Assembly: GCF_019186785.1 (NCBI RefSeq)
Contig: NZ_CP066557.1
Location: forward strand, 434,001-498,000
Length of the DNA stretch: 64,000 nt
Reading direction: 5' to 3'
DNA from: Neoehrlichia mikurensis
GTDB taxonomy: Bacteria > Pseudomonadota > Alphaproteobacteria > Rickettsiales > Anaplasmataceae
Shown here: positions 1 through 9,973 of the stretch, one piece after another
Layout of the letters: each line of letters opens with the position of its first letter
Position numbering within the stretch: position 1 is the first letter of the stretch
The notes under the pieces: generated by a model
What the model was told of the DNA's origin: nothing
Seen by the model: only the letters and a program-made list of their open reading frames with translations
Databases searched by the model: none
Translations under genes and position numbers: made by a program

Positions 1-143
1 TAACATTCAATTAATGATATTATAAATTTGCATAATGCGATTATACAAATGACTATAAGTCTTTATATCCAAAAACATTTTAGTAAACTTGACATATCTT
101 AACAAAACATATATTCATTATTAGTTAGATACATAAATTACTT

Positions 144-1292
144 ATGTGCAATCCTATAGCATTGTTACGTAAATTAATTACTTTTCCAAGCATTACACCA
201 GATAATGGCCGCACAATTGATTTTATATCTGAGGTACTATCAAATCATGGGTTTACCTGTAATGTTTTTAATAATGGAAATGATAAAATACAAGTTAAAA
301 ATTTATATGCACAATTAGGTAACACTCCTCCTAACTTATGTTTTGCAGGACATACAGATGTTGTTCCTGCTGGCAATTTACAAAAATGGTCTTTTAATCC
401 TTTTTCTGCTGCTATACACAATGATATACTATATGGTCGTGGTGTTGTTGATATGAAAGGAGCAATATGTGCTTTCATTTCTGCAGCAATACAACATAAA
501 ATAACAAATGGCTCCATAAGCTTTATTATAACTGGGAATGAAGAAGGTACAGAATATGAATATGGAACACCTGCAATATTACAATGGATGGAACAAAATA
601 ATAAAAAAATAGATTTTTGTATTGTTGGTGAACCAACAAGCAACTTATTTGTAGGGGATACTATAAAAATCGGTAGGCGTGGCTCGATAACTTTTAACCT
701 TACATGTTATGGAATTCAAGGACATGTAGCTTATCCACAATTTGCACATAACGCTATAAATGACATAATTTGTATTCTACATCAAATAAAAAATATATCT
801 CTTGACAACGGAAATGAATACTTTCAACCCTCACATTGCGAAATTACAGATATTAACACAGAAAATATAGTAACTAATATTATTCCAGATTCGGTAACAG
901 CACACTTTAACATTCGCTTCAATAATCAACATAATGCCCAATCAATTTTCAAAATAATAGACAATATTTGCTCTAGCATTACACAAAGATATTCTTTATC
1001 TTACAAATTATCTGCTGAACCCTTCATTAGCAATAATAATAAATATACAGATACTTTAATGTCTACCATTAAAGAAATTACAAATCGAGAAGTAATATTA
1101 AGTACTTGTGGTGGTACTTCAGATGCAAGATTTATCAAAGATTTTTGTGCTGTAGCTGAACTTGGACTACTTAACAAAACTGCACATAAAATTGATGAAA
1201 ATGCTCCAATATCAGATATTTTACTACTATTTACAATTTATAAAAATTTTATAGAGAAATTCTTTTTAATACGCGACAACTGTACAACATAA
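144..1292 (+). CDS. dapE: Succinyl-diaminopimelate desuccinylase
   Basis: Hydrolyses N-succinyl-LL-2,6-diaminopimelate to LL-diaminopimelate and succinate, supplying meso-DAP for murein and lysine. The 382 aa are normal for this M20 metallopeptidase family. Metal ligands are visible: H70 in AGHTDVVPAG, D103 in GRGVVDMKGA, the E133/E134 pair in GNEEGTE, and H348 in NKTAHKIDE; GGTSDAR lies at 323-329. The ATG at 144 leaves a full N-terminus and the gene stands alone. With mraY and mrdA further on, it argues that at least part of the murein pathway is retained. Identification is secure. Confidence 0.95.
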   Translation: MCNPIALLRKLITFPSITPDNGRTIDFISEVLSNHGFTCNVFNNGNDKIQVKNLYAQLGNTPPNLCFAGHTDVVPAGNLQKWSFNPFSAAIHNDILYGRGVVDMKGAICAFISAAIQHKITNGSISFIITGNEEGTEYEYGTPAILQWMEQNNKKIDFCIVGEPTSNLFVGDTIKIGRRGSITFNLTCYGIQGHVAYPQFAHNAINDIICILHQIKNISLDNGNEYFQPSHCEITDINTENIVTNIIPDSVTAHFNIRFNNQHNAQSIFKIIDNICSSITQRYSLSYKLSAEPFISNNNKYTDTLMSTIKEITNREVILSTCGGTSDARFIKDFCAVAELGLLNKTAHKIDENAPISDILLLFTIYKNFIEKFFLIRDNCTT

Positions 1293-1949
1293 AAATTAAC
1301 CTACACATTGCATATTAAAGTTATAGTTTAAAATTAATACACTCGTATTTATTCTACAATATTTTTAGGCAAACAAAAACATCACTAAAATACGTTTTCT
1401 GAACTCTTCTACTCACTATGCAAAACAATATTTCCCATTGTATAAATAACATAATATTAAATAATGTATCCTAATAAATAAACAATTTTAACATATTTCA
1501 TAAACAATATATACAATTCTGCAAATTAATAAACCTCATTTTATCAACTAAGATCTATATAATTTATGTATTTCTTAGCATTCATTAAAAAACTGAGTTT
1601 CAAAAAATGTAACATGCAAAATAGCTTTTATAATAAATAATATATTACTCTTATTTAATAACAATTTCCTATATATGATGCAGAACATAAATACCTGAAA
1701 TTAGTATAATCAGTTATATATAGTTTTCAATTTTCTATTTGACATTCACATAACTAGAATATTACAAACAGATCCATATTCTATAGTACCTTAACTAAAA
1801 TTAATAGTACAATAATACTCTGATATAATACTTGAAAAGCAATTAACTTGTGTAATATTATTAGGATTATACATAGGTAATATAAGATATCTTGTCATAC
1901 ATTAACTGTAGATACACAACTCTCATCTAAGATATATAGGATATAAAGC
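1293..1949. other. Intergenic spacer dapE-comF
   Basis: About 650 bases of AT-rich sequence with stops in all frames. I see no RNA gene, no clear repeat and no convincing gene remnant. Any comF promoter should lie here, but no -35/-10 pair is good enough to call. Confidence 0.6.
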
Positions 1950-2651
1950 TTGATCTTAAGTAAAGTTATTAATTTAATCTTTCCACAAGCATGCGTTAAT
2001 TGTAAAAATATTATTGATTATAATAAAAGCCTATGTAATACATGTGAGAATGCTATTGATTTCTTAAATGATAATTATTGTATAACTTGCGGCCTTATTT
2101 TAAAAAATAATGCAAAAGTATGCAGCAAATGCTTGCTTAATCCACCATATATCACACAATTAGAGTCTATATTTGCTTATAATCAACACAGCAAAAATAT
2201 AATATTAAACTTTAAATTCTTGGATAACTTATACCACATAAAAACATATGCTAAATGGATGTATGCAAAAGGTCATCATTTATTTCCAGAAGTAGATATT
2301 ATTGTTCCCATTCCATTACACACAAAAAAATTACTTTATAGGAAATATAACCAAGCTGCCGTACTAGCTAACAGCATAAGTAAACTTTGTAAGTTACCTG
2401 TAGAGTTATTTGCACTAAAAAGAATACATTATACAACTCCTCTATATAATTTATCAATAAAAATGCGCGAACAAACTATTAAAAAATCTTTTAAAATTAA
2501 CAATATAAATGCAATTCAAGGAAAAAATATACTACTTATCGATGACGTAATCACAACTGGAATTACTATTCAGACATGTGCTAAAGTACTTATTAACTCA
2601 GGAGCAAAAGAGGTAAAAGCATTAACACTAAGTAGAACTTTGTGTAAATAA
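1950..2651 (+). CDS. comF: ComF-family phosphoribosyltransferase-like protein
   Basis: 233 aa. The N-terminal part has paired CxxC motifs (CVNC, CNTC, CITC, CSKC within about 65 residues), the zinc-ribbon half of ComF/GntX proteins. The C-terminal half carries the type I phosphoribosyltransferase signature IDDVITTG near residue 200. ComF homologues are linked to DNA uptake or purine salvage, but the substrate is unknown. The start is TTG at 1950, preceded by AGGAT; no upstream ATG is in frame. Family membership is firm; the function here is not. Confidence 0.85.
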   Translation: MILSKVINLIFPQACVNCKNIIDYNKSLCNTCENAIDFLNDNYCITCGLILKNNAKVCSKCLLNPPYITQLESIFAYNQHSKNIILNFKFLDNLYHIKTYAKWMYAKGHHLFPEVDIIVPIPLHTKKLLYRKYNQAAVLANSISKLCKLPVELFALKRIHYTTPLYNLSIKMREQTIKKSFKINNINAIQGKNILLIDDVITTGITIQTCAKVLINSGAKEVKALTLSRTLCK

Positions 2652-2728
2652 AAATACCTTTATATAATAATAATAATACGTTATTATGGTATGGTATTAC
2701 ATAGCTTAATTTTAACTAAGGATATTTA

Positions 2729-3364
2729 ATGATAGAGCAGGATATAATAAAAATTAGTGCGCATGCACGTTTAAATGTTGGGACAGGTTCTTCTCGTGCA
2801 CTTAGAAGGAGTGGTGCTATTCCCGCAATTATATATGGTAAAGGACGTGATCCTATAAGTATAAGTATTATTCACAAGGATTTTTTACATAAGTGTAGAT
2901 CACTCTCCTTAGCTACGCATTTAATAGAATTAGATATAGACAATAATAAGGAATATGTTTTACTAAGAGATATACAAAAACACCCGGTTAGTGATGCTAT
3001 TCAGCATGTTGATTTTCAATTTGTTAATCAAAATGCAGAAATTAAAGTAGATGTTCCTATAGTATTAATTAATGAACATAAGTGTATAGGAATAAAACAT
3101 GGAGGAACATTAAATATATTGCATCGTACCTTATCATTAAAATGCTCTCCTCAAGCAATTCCTCAAACAATAGAGATAGATTTATCTAATTTAACTGTTG
3201 GGCATTCTATTCATGTCAGTGATTTAGAGCTACCTGATAAAGTAACAGTAGTTATGAAAGAGGAAAATTCAGCAATAGTAACAATATCTAGTGCTGAAAC
3301 TGAAAAAGATTCTGAAGCTGCTAGTAGTATTGATGACAGTGCATCACCGTCAGAAGACAAGTAA
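2729..3364 (+). CDS. rplY: 50S ribosomal protein L25 (Ctc/TL5 form)
   Basis: Binds 5S rRNA in the large subunit. At 211 aa it is the long Ctc-type: an N-terminal L25 domain (about residues 5-95, with ALRRSGAIPAIIYGKG), a C-terminal TL5 beta domain (about 100-185), and an acidic, serine-rich tail. AAGGAT lies 7 bases before the ATG. pth follows 22 bp downstream on the same strand, the usual rplY-pth pair, so cotranscription is likely. Confidence 0.95.
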   Translation: MIEQDIIKISAHARLNVGTGSSRALRRSGAIPAIIYGKGRDPISISIIHKDFLHKCRSLSLATHLIELDIDNNKEYVLLRDIQKHPVSDAIQHVDFQFVNQNAEIKVDVPIVLINEHKCIGIKHGGTLNILHRTLSLKCSPQAIPQTIEIDLSNLTVGHSIHVSDLELPDKVTVVMKEENSAIVTISSAETEKDSEAASSIDDSASPSEDK

Positions 3365-3386
3365 TTATCCCCCCTATATTTATTAT

Positions 3387-3941
3387 ATGTTTACTTTATT
3401 TGTAGGGCTTGGTAATCCTGGTATTAAATATGAGTTAACACGTCATAATATAGGGTTTATGATAATTGATGCCATAGCAAATTGCTTTGGTTTTCCTCAA
3501 TTTTATAAGAAATATGACTCTCTATTATCAATAGGGGACATAAGATCTCACAGAGTAATACTCTCAAAACCTCAAACATTTATGAATAATTCTGGTAAGT
3601 CTATTGTTAAAATCGTGACTACACATAAGATCGCACTTGATAATATTATTATTTTTCATGACGAAGCTGATATACAATTTGGCAAAATAAAGCTTAAAAA
3701 GGGAGGAGGTAGTGCAGGACACAATGGATTACAATCAATTACTCAAGAAATTGGCCAAGATTACTGGAGAGTAAGATTTGGTATTAGCAAACCAGTTTAC
3801 CCTATAACACTTGAATACCACGTTTTATCCAATTTTGATAATATAAATAAAGTTAAGAACATAATACACAATATTTCACAACATATACATCTACTACTAA
3901 CGGACGATAAATCTCAATTTATACAAAGTCTATCAATATAA
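3387..3941 (+). CDS. pth: Peptidyl-tRNA hydrolase
   Basis: Releases peptides from peptidyl-tRNA that drops off ribosomes. 184 aa. The start is ATG 3387 (MFTLFVGLGNPG), because the family begins right at this glycine-rich motif; a longer frame from 3291 would overlap the rplY end by 74 bp. Catalytic H20 sits in ELTRHNIGFM, with FMNNSG and FHDEAD motifs following as in the family. Second gene of the rplY-pth unit. Confidence 0.95.
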   Translation: MFTLFVGLGNPGIKYELTRHNIGFMIIDAIANCFGFPQFYKKYDSLLSIGDIRSHRVILSKPQTFMNNSGKSIVKIVTTHKIALDNIIIFHDEADIQFGKIKLKKGGGSAGHNGLQSITQEIGQDYWRVRFGISKPVYPITLEYHVLSNFDNINKVKNIIHNISQHIHLLLTDDKSQFIQSLSI

Positions 3942-4569
3942 TTATGTATTATTAATTTCTGATATTTTGTATTTAAATCTTTATAAAAAACACAATGATT
4001 TCTTACCAATAAAATTTGAACTTCACCTACACAATCACATAGAATCTTACAGCTATCAATATCTTTCTGTTTCAGGACATAACAACATTAACTAAAAAAC
4101 AATTATCACAATATATATCATGATAACTTTATAGGTATTACATTTAATAATATAAAGCCAACCACAGGCAATTTATCATATACAATAAATCTACTATATA
4201 TGTTAAAAACTCATTACTACTTCATAAAATTATAAAAACAATCAAAGTATCATACTACTCTTGTATATGTATCTCATAATTTTACATATAAACTAAGTAC
4301 AAAATACTGCTAGAAACACATTTATCAAAACCAATTAGAAAGTTTTTATTATACAATAATACCACAATAAACTTTCTGCAGTAATTTTGTTAACTTTGAT
4401 TATTAGTTTTAATATATTTTCTTTACGGAAAACCTTATTTTAATCATATAATCAATACTAAAAGTATGTTAATATATAATAGATAATAATTTTTTTATTT
4501 TTAAGATTTATTAGCATAAATTATATGTATATCGTACTATCATATATATAAAGTATACAATAAAAAGTT
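3942..4569. other. Intergenic spacer pth-purF
   Basis: About 630 bases with no readable gene. The one structure seen is an imperfect hairpin at 4338-4376, with arms starting GAAAGTTT and ending AAACTTTC around a 15-base loop. It is not followed by a T run, so it is not called as a terminator. Confidence 0.5.
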
Positions 4570-5961
4570 ATGCCATTCAACGAAATACACGAAGAATGTG
4601 GTGTTTTTGCAATAAAAAATAATCGCCATGCAGGATTAAACTGTATATTAGGGCTACATGCACTACAACATAGAGGACAAGAGTCTTTTGGTGTTGTAAC
4701 ATCTGATGAATCAGATCATGATAATTTTCATATATATCATTCACATGGATATGTCAATGATATATTTAACAAAGCAAATGCTATAGATGCATTATCAGGA
4801 ACACTATCAATTGGACATGTTCGTTATTCAACAAGTGGCGATAAAATGCAAATGCAACCTATAATTACAAATTGTAAATTCGGTAAATTAGCAATAGCTC
4901 ATAACGGAAATTTAATAAACACAGAAGAAATACGTCACAATCTCATTAAACAAGGTTACAAATTCTCATCAAAGATAGATACAGAATTAATTGCAAACTT
5001 AATTGCTATAAGTAGCGAAGAAGATTTCATTAACAGTATAATATTTGCCTTAAAACAAATTAAAGGCGCATACTCTTTGGTAATTATGACAAAAAATACA
5101 CTAATAGGAGTGAGAGATCCTTCAGGAATAAGACCATTAACATTAGGCATTTGTAAAAAATCTTATGCTTTAGCATCAGAAACATGTGCTTTTAATATTA
5201 CAGGATTTACTACAGTTAGAGATATTAAACCAGGAGAATTAATCATCATTAATAAAGATAATAAAGTTACAAGCTTATTCCCCTTAGAAAGTTATAAACC
5301 AAGTTTTTGTATATTTGAATACGTATATTTTGCTCGTCCTGACAGTATAATGGCGAACCAATCAATATATGAAATTCGCAAAAATATTGGAATAGAATTA
5401 TCAATTGAAAATCCCCCACCAAATGACACTGACATGATAGTACCTGTACCAGATTCTGGAATACCAGCAGCAATAGGGTATTCATCACATACAAAAATTC
5501 CTTTTGAATTTGGCATTATTAGAAACCATTACGTAGGCCGCACATTTATACAACCTACTGCTCAAACACGCAATATGAGTATTCAATTAAAACATAGTGC
5601 AAATTCTTCAGTATTAAAAAATAAAAGTATAGTCTTAATAGATGATAGTATTGTACGTGGCACAACATTAAAAAGCATTATATCATTATTAAGAAAAGCA
5701 GGAGCAAAATATATACACCTAAGAATATCTAGTCCTCCAACTAAATATTCCTGTTTTTATGGTATAGACACGCCCAATGCCTCACAACTCATAGCAAATA
5801 ACTTCTCAATAGCTGAATTAGTAGAAATTTTACAGTGTGACAGCTTAGCATTTCTTAGTATAGATGGATTATATAAGGCAATTTGTAACACAAATCGTAA
5901 CATGCAAAAACCTCAATATTGTGATGCATGTTTTACTGGAGAATATCCTATAGGCAAATAA
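4570..5961 (+). CDS. purF: Amidophosphoribosyltransferase
   Basis: First committed step of purine synthesis: PRPP and glutamine to 5-phosphoribosylamine. 463 aa. A class II glutaminase domain follows a short propeptide, with nucleophile Cys10 in EECGVFAI; HRGQES and a GHVRYSTSG motif lie in that domain. The PRPP loop VLIDDSIVRGTT is at about residues 356-367. Cys residues matching the Fe-S ligands of the B. subtilis enzyme are present (FCIFEYVYF, SCFYGID, and YCDACFTG at the C-terminus), so this is the iron-sulfur type. It stands alone. Confidence 0.96.
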   Translation: MPFNEIHEECGVFAIKNNRHAGLNCILGLHALQHRGQESFGVVTSDESDHDNFHIYHSHGYVNDIFNKANAIDALSGTLSIGHVRYSTSGDKMQMQPIITNCKFGKLAIAHNGNLINTEEIRHNLIKQGYKFSSKIDTELIANLIAISSEEDFINSIIFALKQIKGAYSLVIMTKNTLIGVRDPSGIRPLTLGICKKSYALASETCAFNITGFTTVRDIKPGELIIINKDNKVTSLFPLESYKPSFCIFEYVYFARPDSIMANQSIYEIRKNIGIELSIENPPPNDTDMIVPVPDSGIPAAIGYSSHTKIPFEFGIIRNHYVGRTFIQPTAQTRNMSIQLKHSANSSVLKNKSIVLIDDSIVRGTTLKSIISLLRKAGAKYIHLRISSPPTKYSCFYGIDTPNASQLIANNFSIAELVEILQCDSLAFLSIDGLYKAICNTNRNMQKPQYCDACFTGEYPIGK

Positions 5962-6298
5962 GATCGCATCATATAATATACAGCAATTTGTAACACTTAA
6001 CATACAAAGGTCTCTTAATCTTTGGCATATATTTACTAAGTATTAATATGTTATTAAATATTAAAAAACATTAACATTATATTTTAATACTTAAAAATAC
6101 AAATTTTGATAGCATAAATATCTTATCTTACTTTCAATTATTATTTACAACAAACTATGATACAATTAGTTTAAGAGGAGTTTTCTCACGTAAAATTAAA
6201 TTTCATACTTCTAATAAAATTTTAGAAATTCAATTTATACAGTAACTTATATTTCAATATAAAAAAATAAACTTATCATAATCAATCATTTAATAACT
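5962..6298. other. Convergent spacer purF-ygfZ
   Basis: About 340 bases between two convergent genes. It holds the short purF copy at its left end and an isolated Shine-Dalgarno-like AAGAGGAG at 6172-6179 with no start codon in range. Nothing else is recognisable. Confidence 0.5.
5965..6020 (+). repeat. Partial copy of the purF 3' end
   Basis: Bases 5966-6015 resemble purF 5866-5915: the shared core AATTTGTAACAC occurs at 5880 and again at 5985, a period of 105, with similar flanks. This is a short degenerate direct duplication of the end of the neighbouring gene. Confidence 0.5.
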
Positions 6299-7126
6299 TC
6301 ACATTTTATATATACTAACTTCAACATTGCCTATTTTCATAACATCTTGATAGTTTATAACTTTATCAACTTGTAGTATACATAATCCCATATTATTTAT
6401 ACTAAACAACAAATGACCTATTAATTCATCTTGAAAAAATATTTCTTTTACATCTGTAGGTAAATCATTATAAGGGGAAATTATTGTATAAGTTTTCTTT
6501 TTAGCACCAATACGATACATACGTGCAACTACTTCTTGTCCTACATAACACCCTTTATTAAAATCAATTGCGTTAAACTCATCCATCCTAAAATGTAATG
6601 GAAAAGACTCTCTCTTTTTCATATCTCTATTACAATCTGGAACTGTATATTGCATTTTAAGAATTTCATATTCTTGTAAATCTATATTTTTAAACAATGT
6701 TTCACTTAATGTAGGCATAATAACACGTGTTCCTATATTAGCATTTCTAGGATCACTAATAAATATTAACTCATCTATGACACAAGTCTTGCCACAATAA
6801 CTTTCCTTCCTATCTATTATTACACCTACCTTATATTCTTTAGAACAATCTCTAATTTTTACTCTTTTATGTAATTTATATAACATCAATTGTGCTATAA
6901 GATCATTTTTATCAATACTATCACACTCCAACAATAAATCATTTTCAACTTGTACTAAGAAAAAATCATATATATATCTTCCATTAGGAGTTAATAATAA
7001 AGAATAAACAGAGTTACTAGCATTTACTTTAAATATATTATTTGTAGCTATATCGTTAAGAAATTGCTTATTATCTGGACCAGAAATTTTTATTATACTA
7101 CGATTCAATAATGTAGTAAATCTCAC
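6299..7126 (-). CDS. ygfZ: YgfZ-type folate-binding protein (GcvT-like)
   Basis: 275 aa of the GcvT-related YgfZ/IBA57 family, which helps assemble or repair [4Fe-4S] clusters in a folate-dependent way. The family signature KGCYVGQE lies at residues 191-198, including the conserved Cys. The N-terminal folate-binding fold (GPDNKQFLNDIATNN, then TPNGRYIYDF) is intact. There are no glycine-cleavage partners nearby, which fits YgfZ rather than a true GcvT. Confidence 0.88.
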   Translation of the reverse strand: MRFTTLLNRSIIKISGPDNKQFLNDIATNNIFKVNASNSVYSLLLTPNGRYIYDFFLVQVENDLLLECDSIDKNDLIAQLMLYKLHKRVKIRDCSKEYKVGVIIDRKESYCGKTCVIDELIFISDPRNANIGTRVIMPTLSETLFKNIDLQEYEILKMQYTVPDCNRDMKKRESFPLHFRMDEFNAIDFNKGCYVGQEVVARMYRIGAKKKTYTIISPYNDLPTDVKEIFFQDELIGHLLFSINNMGLCILQVDKVINYQDVMKIGNVEVSIYKM

Positions 7127-7612
7127 ATCAATACCTCAATCATTACCTTAGGTATTATACCTATTAATTAATAAGTATCCTTAAAATTATTTTCATTTGT
7201 TAAACACTCATTCTCTTGATAATTATATTAAACATAACCAATAAATATCTTACAATACTTATAAAACAAAATATACTTTTCACAATTTTTGGACAACATA
7301 TGTTAGTAAAATAAAGTACTAAGCACTATTTAATACATGCAAATCCTAAATATTAGTACTGTGCTACTTACCTAATACTAACAGCACTCACATATTAAAT
7401 ATTCAATTCTTGCAGTAGATAATATTCATATACAACAATATAAATTATTTGCTTTCATAAAAAAATCACATATTTTCATCTTACATGGTATTTCATTTTT
7501 CATACAATGGAACATTTATTATAAAACATTAGGTAATAACTAACAAATTATAATAATCTATTTACACTAAGCATTAATTCATAGTGAATAAACGTCCATA
7601 TAAAATTATCTA
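7127..7612. other. Intergenic spacer ygfZ-ccmF
   Basis: About 490 AT-rich bases between two minus-strand genes. No RNA gene, strong hairpin or gene remnant was recognised. Confidence 0.5.
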
Positions 7613-9532
7613 TCAATCTTCAAGTCTATTAATTAATTTATTATAAAGCCTTCTTTTTAAAAGAATAACACCTATTATTCCACCAAAAGCTATCATAAAA
7701 AACCCTATCCATACTAAGTTAACATAGGGTTTATAATATATTTTCACAGCAATACCCTTATGCACATCTATATCGCCTATTATTATATAAATATCTGATA
7801 AACCATTATGATATATACTGCTTTCAGTATTTCTAGTTCCTTCAACTATATAGAACCTATTCTCAGGAAGTAATTTACCTATTATTCTATCATTATCTTT
7901 TATGACAAATAACCCCCTAATTGCCTCATAATTATCCTTCTTAATAAAAGTAAGTTTTGATAAAACAATCTCAAGGCCATAAATATTTACACGACTATTT
8001 GCTTTCATATACTGTTCTTTAGTCTCCTGCAAAACCGTAGAACAAATAATCCCTAATACTAATATAGAAAACCCCATATGTGAAATAAACATCGAATAAT
8101 ATTTAGTATGCAAAGATATAGCCAATTTTATAGAGCTAGTTAAGGGAATTCTAAACAATTGAATTTTACTACTATAATCTTTCAAAGATAGAACTATCAA
8201 TAATATTGATAGTAACAATATACCTGCAGCAATGCCCTTAAATAAAATTAAAGAAAATATCGTCAATATTATTAACAGATACAATTTAAAGCTTATTTTT
8301 GAATTATTACTTTCTTGCCAATCTAATTCCCATACAAATCCCATCAATAACAATAATACAACAACCAATCCACCAAAAATTATGTTATAATATTGAGATC
8401 CAACTGAAATTACTTCATCTGTCAATAATTCCAAAATAATAGGATAAATAGTACCAATAAATACTACAAAAAAAGCTGTTAATAATAATATATTATTTAT
8501 CATTATCGCAGTAATTTTTGAAATATAAGAAAAACAATAATTCTCTTTTGATCCTCTAAAGAAAATCATCAATATTACAACACTTGTACTTATTATCACA
8601 CCAATTAACAATAATATATATATTCCACGTTCTGGGTCATTAGCAAAAGTATGTACAGATACTAAAATTCCAGAACGTACTAAAAACGTACCAATTAAAC
8701 TAAATCCAAATGTAAATATTGATAATACATACGCAAAACTACAACATATATTAAATTTTCTTACTAAAGTTATTGCATGTATTAATGCTACTCCTAATAA
8801 CCATGGCATTAGTGAAGAATTCTCAACAGGATCCCAAAACCAAAATCCTCCCCACCCTAATTCTCGATATGCCCACCAACTTCCTAAAGCAATGCCACAT
8901 GTTAAAAAAGACCATGAAGTTAATACCCACGGACTTATTATACATGCCCACTCCTGCGCCCTTTTTCGCACCATAACACTAGATAATGTTATAGAAAAAA
9001 CCGTACTAAACCCAACATATCCAAAAAACAATATAGGAGGATGTATAGCTAATCCTATATCTTGCAACATAGGATTAAAACCTAATCCATCAAGTTCAAC
9101 TGTTGTCATTTTAGTAAAAGGGTTAGATGTTGTCATAATGAATAATGAAAAACCACAATACAATAAGTGTTGTATTGATATAGCAACTTTTTTTAAATCT
9201 TCTGACTTTAATAGTAATTCTAGCAGCAAAGCATGTACACTTAATATCCAAAGCCATAATAAAATTGAACCTTCATAATTACCCCACACGCCACATATTT
9301 TGTATATCAAAGGTTTCGTTGTATGAGAGTTATAATAAACATTACAAAAAGAAAAATTATCTGTTATATGTACATAAATCAACAATCCCATAGCAAGAGT
9401 AGCAAAACAAAAAATAACGTATGTAATGATTTTACTCAAAGTAAATGATAAATATGAAACAGCAGGATAAATTGCAGACAATATGCACGTTACTAATAAC
9501 GGTAAACTTAGATTACCTACAAAATCTAACAT
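7613..9532 (-). CDS. ccmF: Cytochrome c heme lyase subunit CcmF
   Basis: Integral membrane part of system I cytochrome c maturation, attaching heme from CcmE to apocytochrome. 639 aa, polytopic. The tryptophan-rich WWD heme-handling domain is clear at about 218-240 (GSWWAYRELGWGGFWFWDP), and the conserved periplasmic stretch WGNYEGS is near residue 83. The gene stands alone; ccmB lies at 59.6-60.3 kb, so the ccm genes are scattered, as is usual in Rickettsiales. Confidence 0.95.
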   Translation of the reverse strand: MLDFVGNLSLPLLVTCILSAIYPAVSYLSFTLSKIITYVIFCFATLAMGLLIYVHITDNFSFCNVYYNSHTTKPLIYKICGVWGNYEGSILLWLWILSVHALLLELLLKSEDLKKVAISIQHLLYCGFSLFIMTTSNPFTKMTTVELDGLGFNPMLQDIGLAIHPPILFFGYVGFSTVFSITLSSVMVRKRAQEWACIISPWVLTSWSFLTCGIALGSWWAYRELGWGGFWFWDPVENSSLMPWLLGVALIHAITLVRKFNICCSFAYVLSIFTFGFSLIGTFLVRSGILVSVHTFANDPERGIYILLLIGVIISTSVVILMIFFRGSKENYCFSYISKITAIMINNILLLTAFFVVFIGTIYPIILELLTDEVISVGSQYYNIIFGGLVVVLLLLMGFVWELDWQESNNSKISFKLYLLIILTIFSLILFKGIAAGILLLSILLIVLSLKDYSSKIQLFRIPLTSSIKLAISLHTKYYSMFISHMGFSILVLGIICSTVLQETKEQYMKANSRVNIYGLEIVLSKLTFIKKDNYEAIRGLFVIKDNDRIIGKLLPENRFYIVEGTRNTESSIYHNGLSDIYIIIGDIDVHKGIAVKIYYKPYVNLVWIGFFMIAFGGIIGVILLKRRLYNKLINRLED

Positions 9533-9973
9533 TAATTACTACATTTAGCTGTTAACTAAATTATAAACCATATTAATAATAGTAACAACCATTGTGATGC
9601 TAGCATAAAGAATAAAAAGTTAAGTAGAGTATACTATCATATTGACTTCATAGCACAATAAATAAATATATATCAATTATTTAATAGTTAATTATCAATA
9701 TTCTAAAAAACTGTTATATATCATAAAATCATAGAAATATATTTAAAAAATAATTACTTATTATAATTATTAATAATATTAAATAGTGACACCGTATAAA
9801 TATTTAAAAATATATAAAATTTATCAAATTTCTAACATAGTCTAAATGCTAATATTATTGATAATAAATATATTTTAATTTATTTCTCAAGTAATTGTTA
9901 TTATTATGAAGTTATTGCATCACTGATAACTATTTTCTATACTTTCCTAATAAAATTAAAATTAATCAAATTT
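9533..9973. other. Divergent spacer ccmF-valS
   Basis: About 440 bases that must hold both promoters. At about 9636-9661 there is a stretch close to valS 10147-10171 (the shared core TGACTTCATAGCAC is exact), apparently a tiny stray copy of valS coding sequence. Nothing else is clear. Confidence 0.45.

Noticed and set aside
2729..3364. Short L25 of the E. coli type
   Set aside because: The protein is twice that length and has the extra TL5 domain, so it is the Ctc form.
6172..6179. Strong Shine-Dalgarno-like AAGAGGAG in the purF-ygfZ spacer
   Set aside because: No ATG, GTG or TTG follows at a suitable distance and the frames after it close quickly, so no gene is supported.
8892..9278. Plus-strand open frame of 128 codons
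   Set aside because: It lies wholly inside ccmF on the opposite strand; the ccmF translation has the WWD domain and full family length, while this frame resembles nothing.
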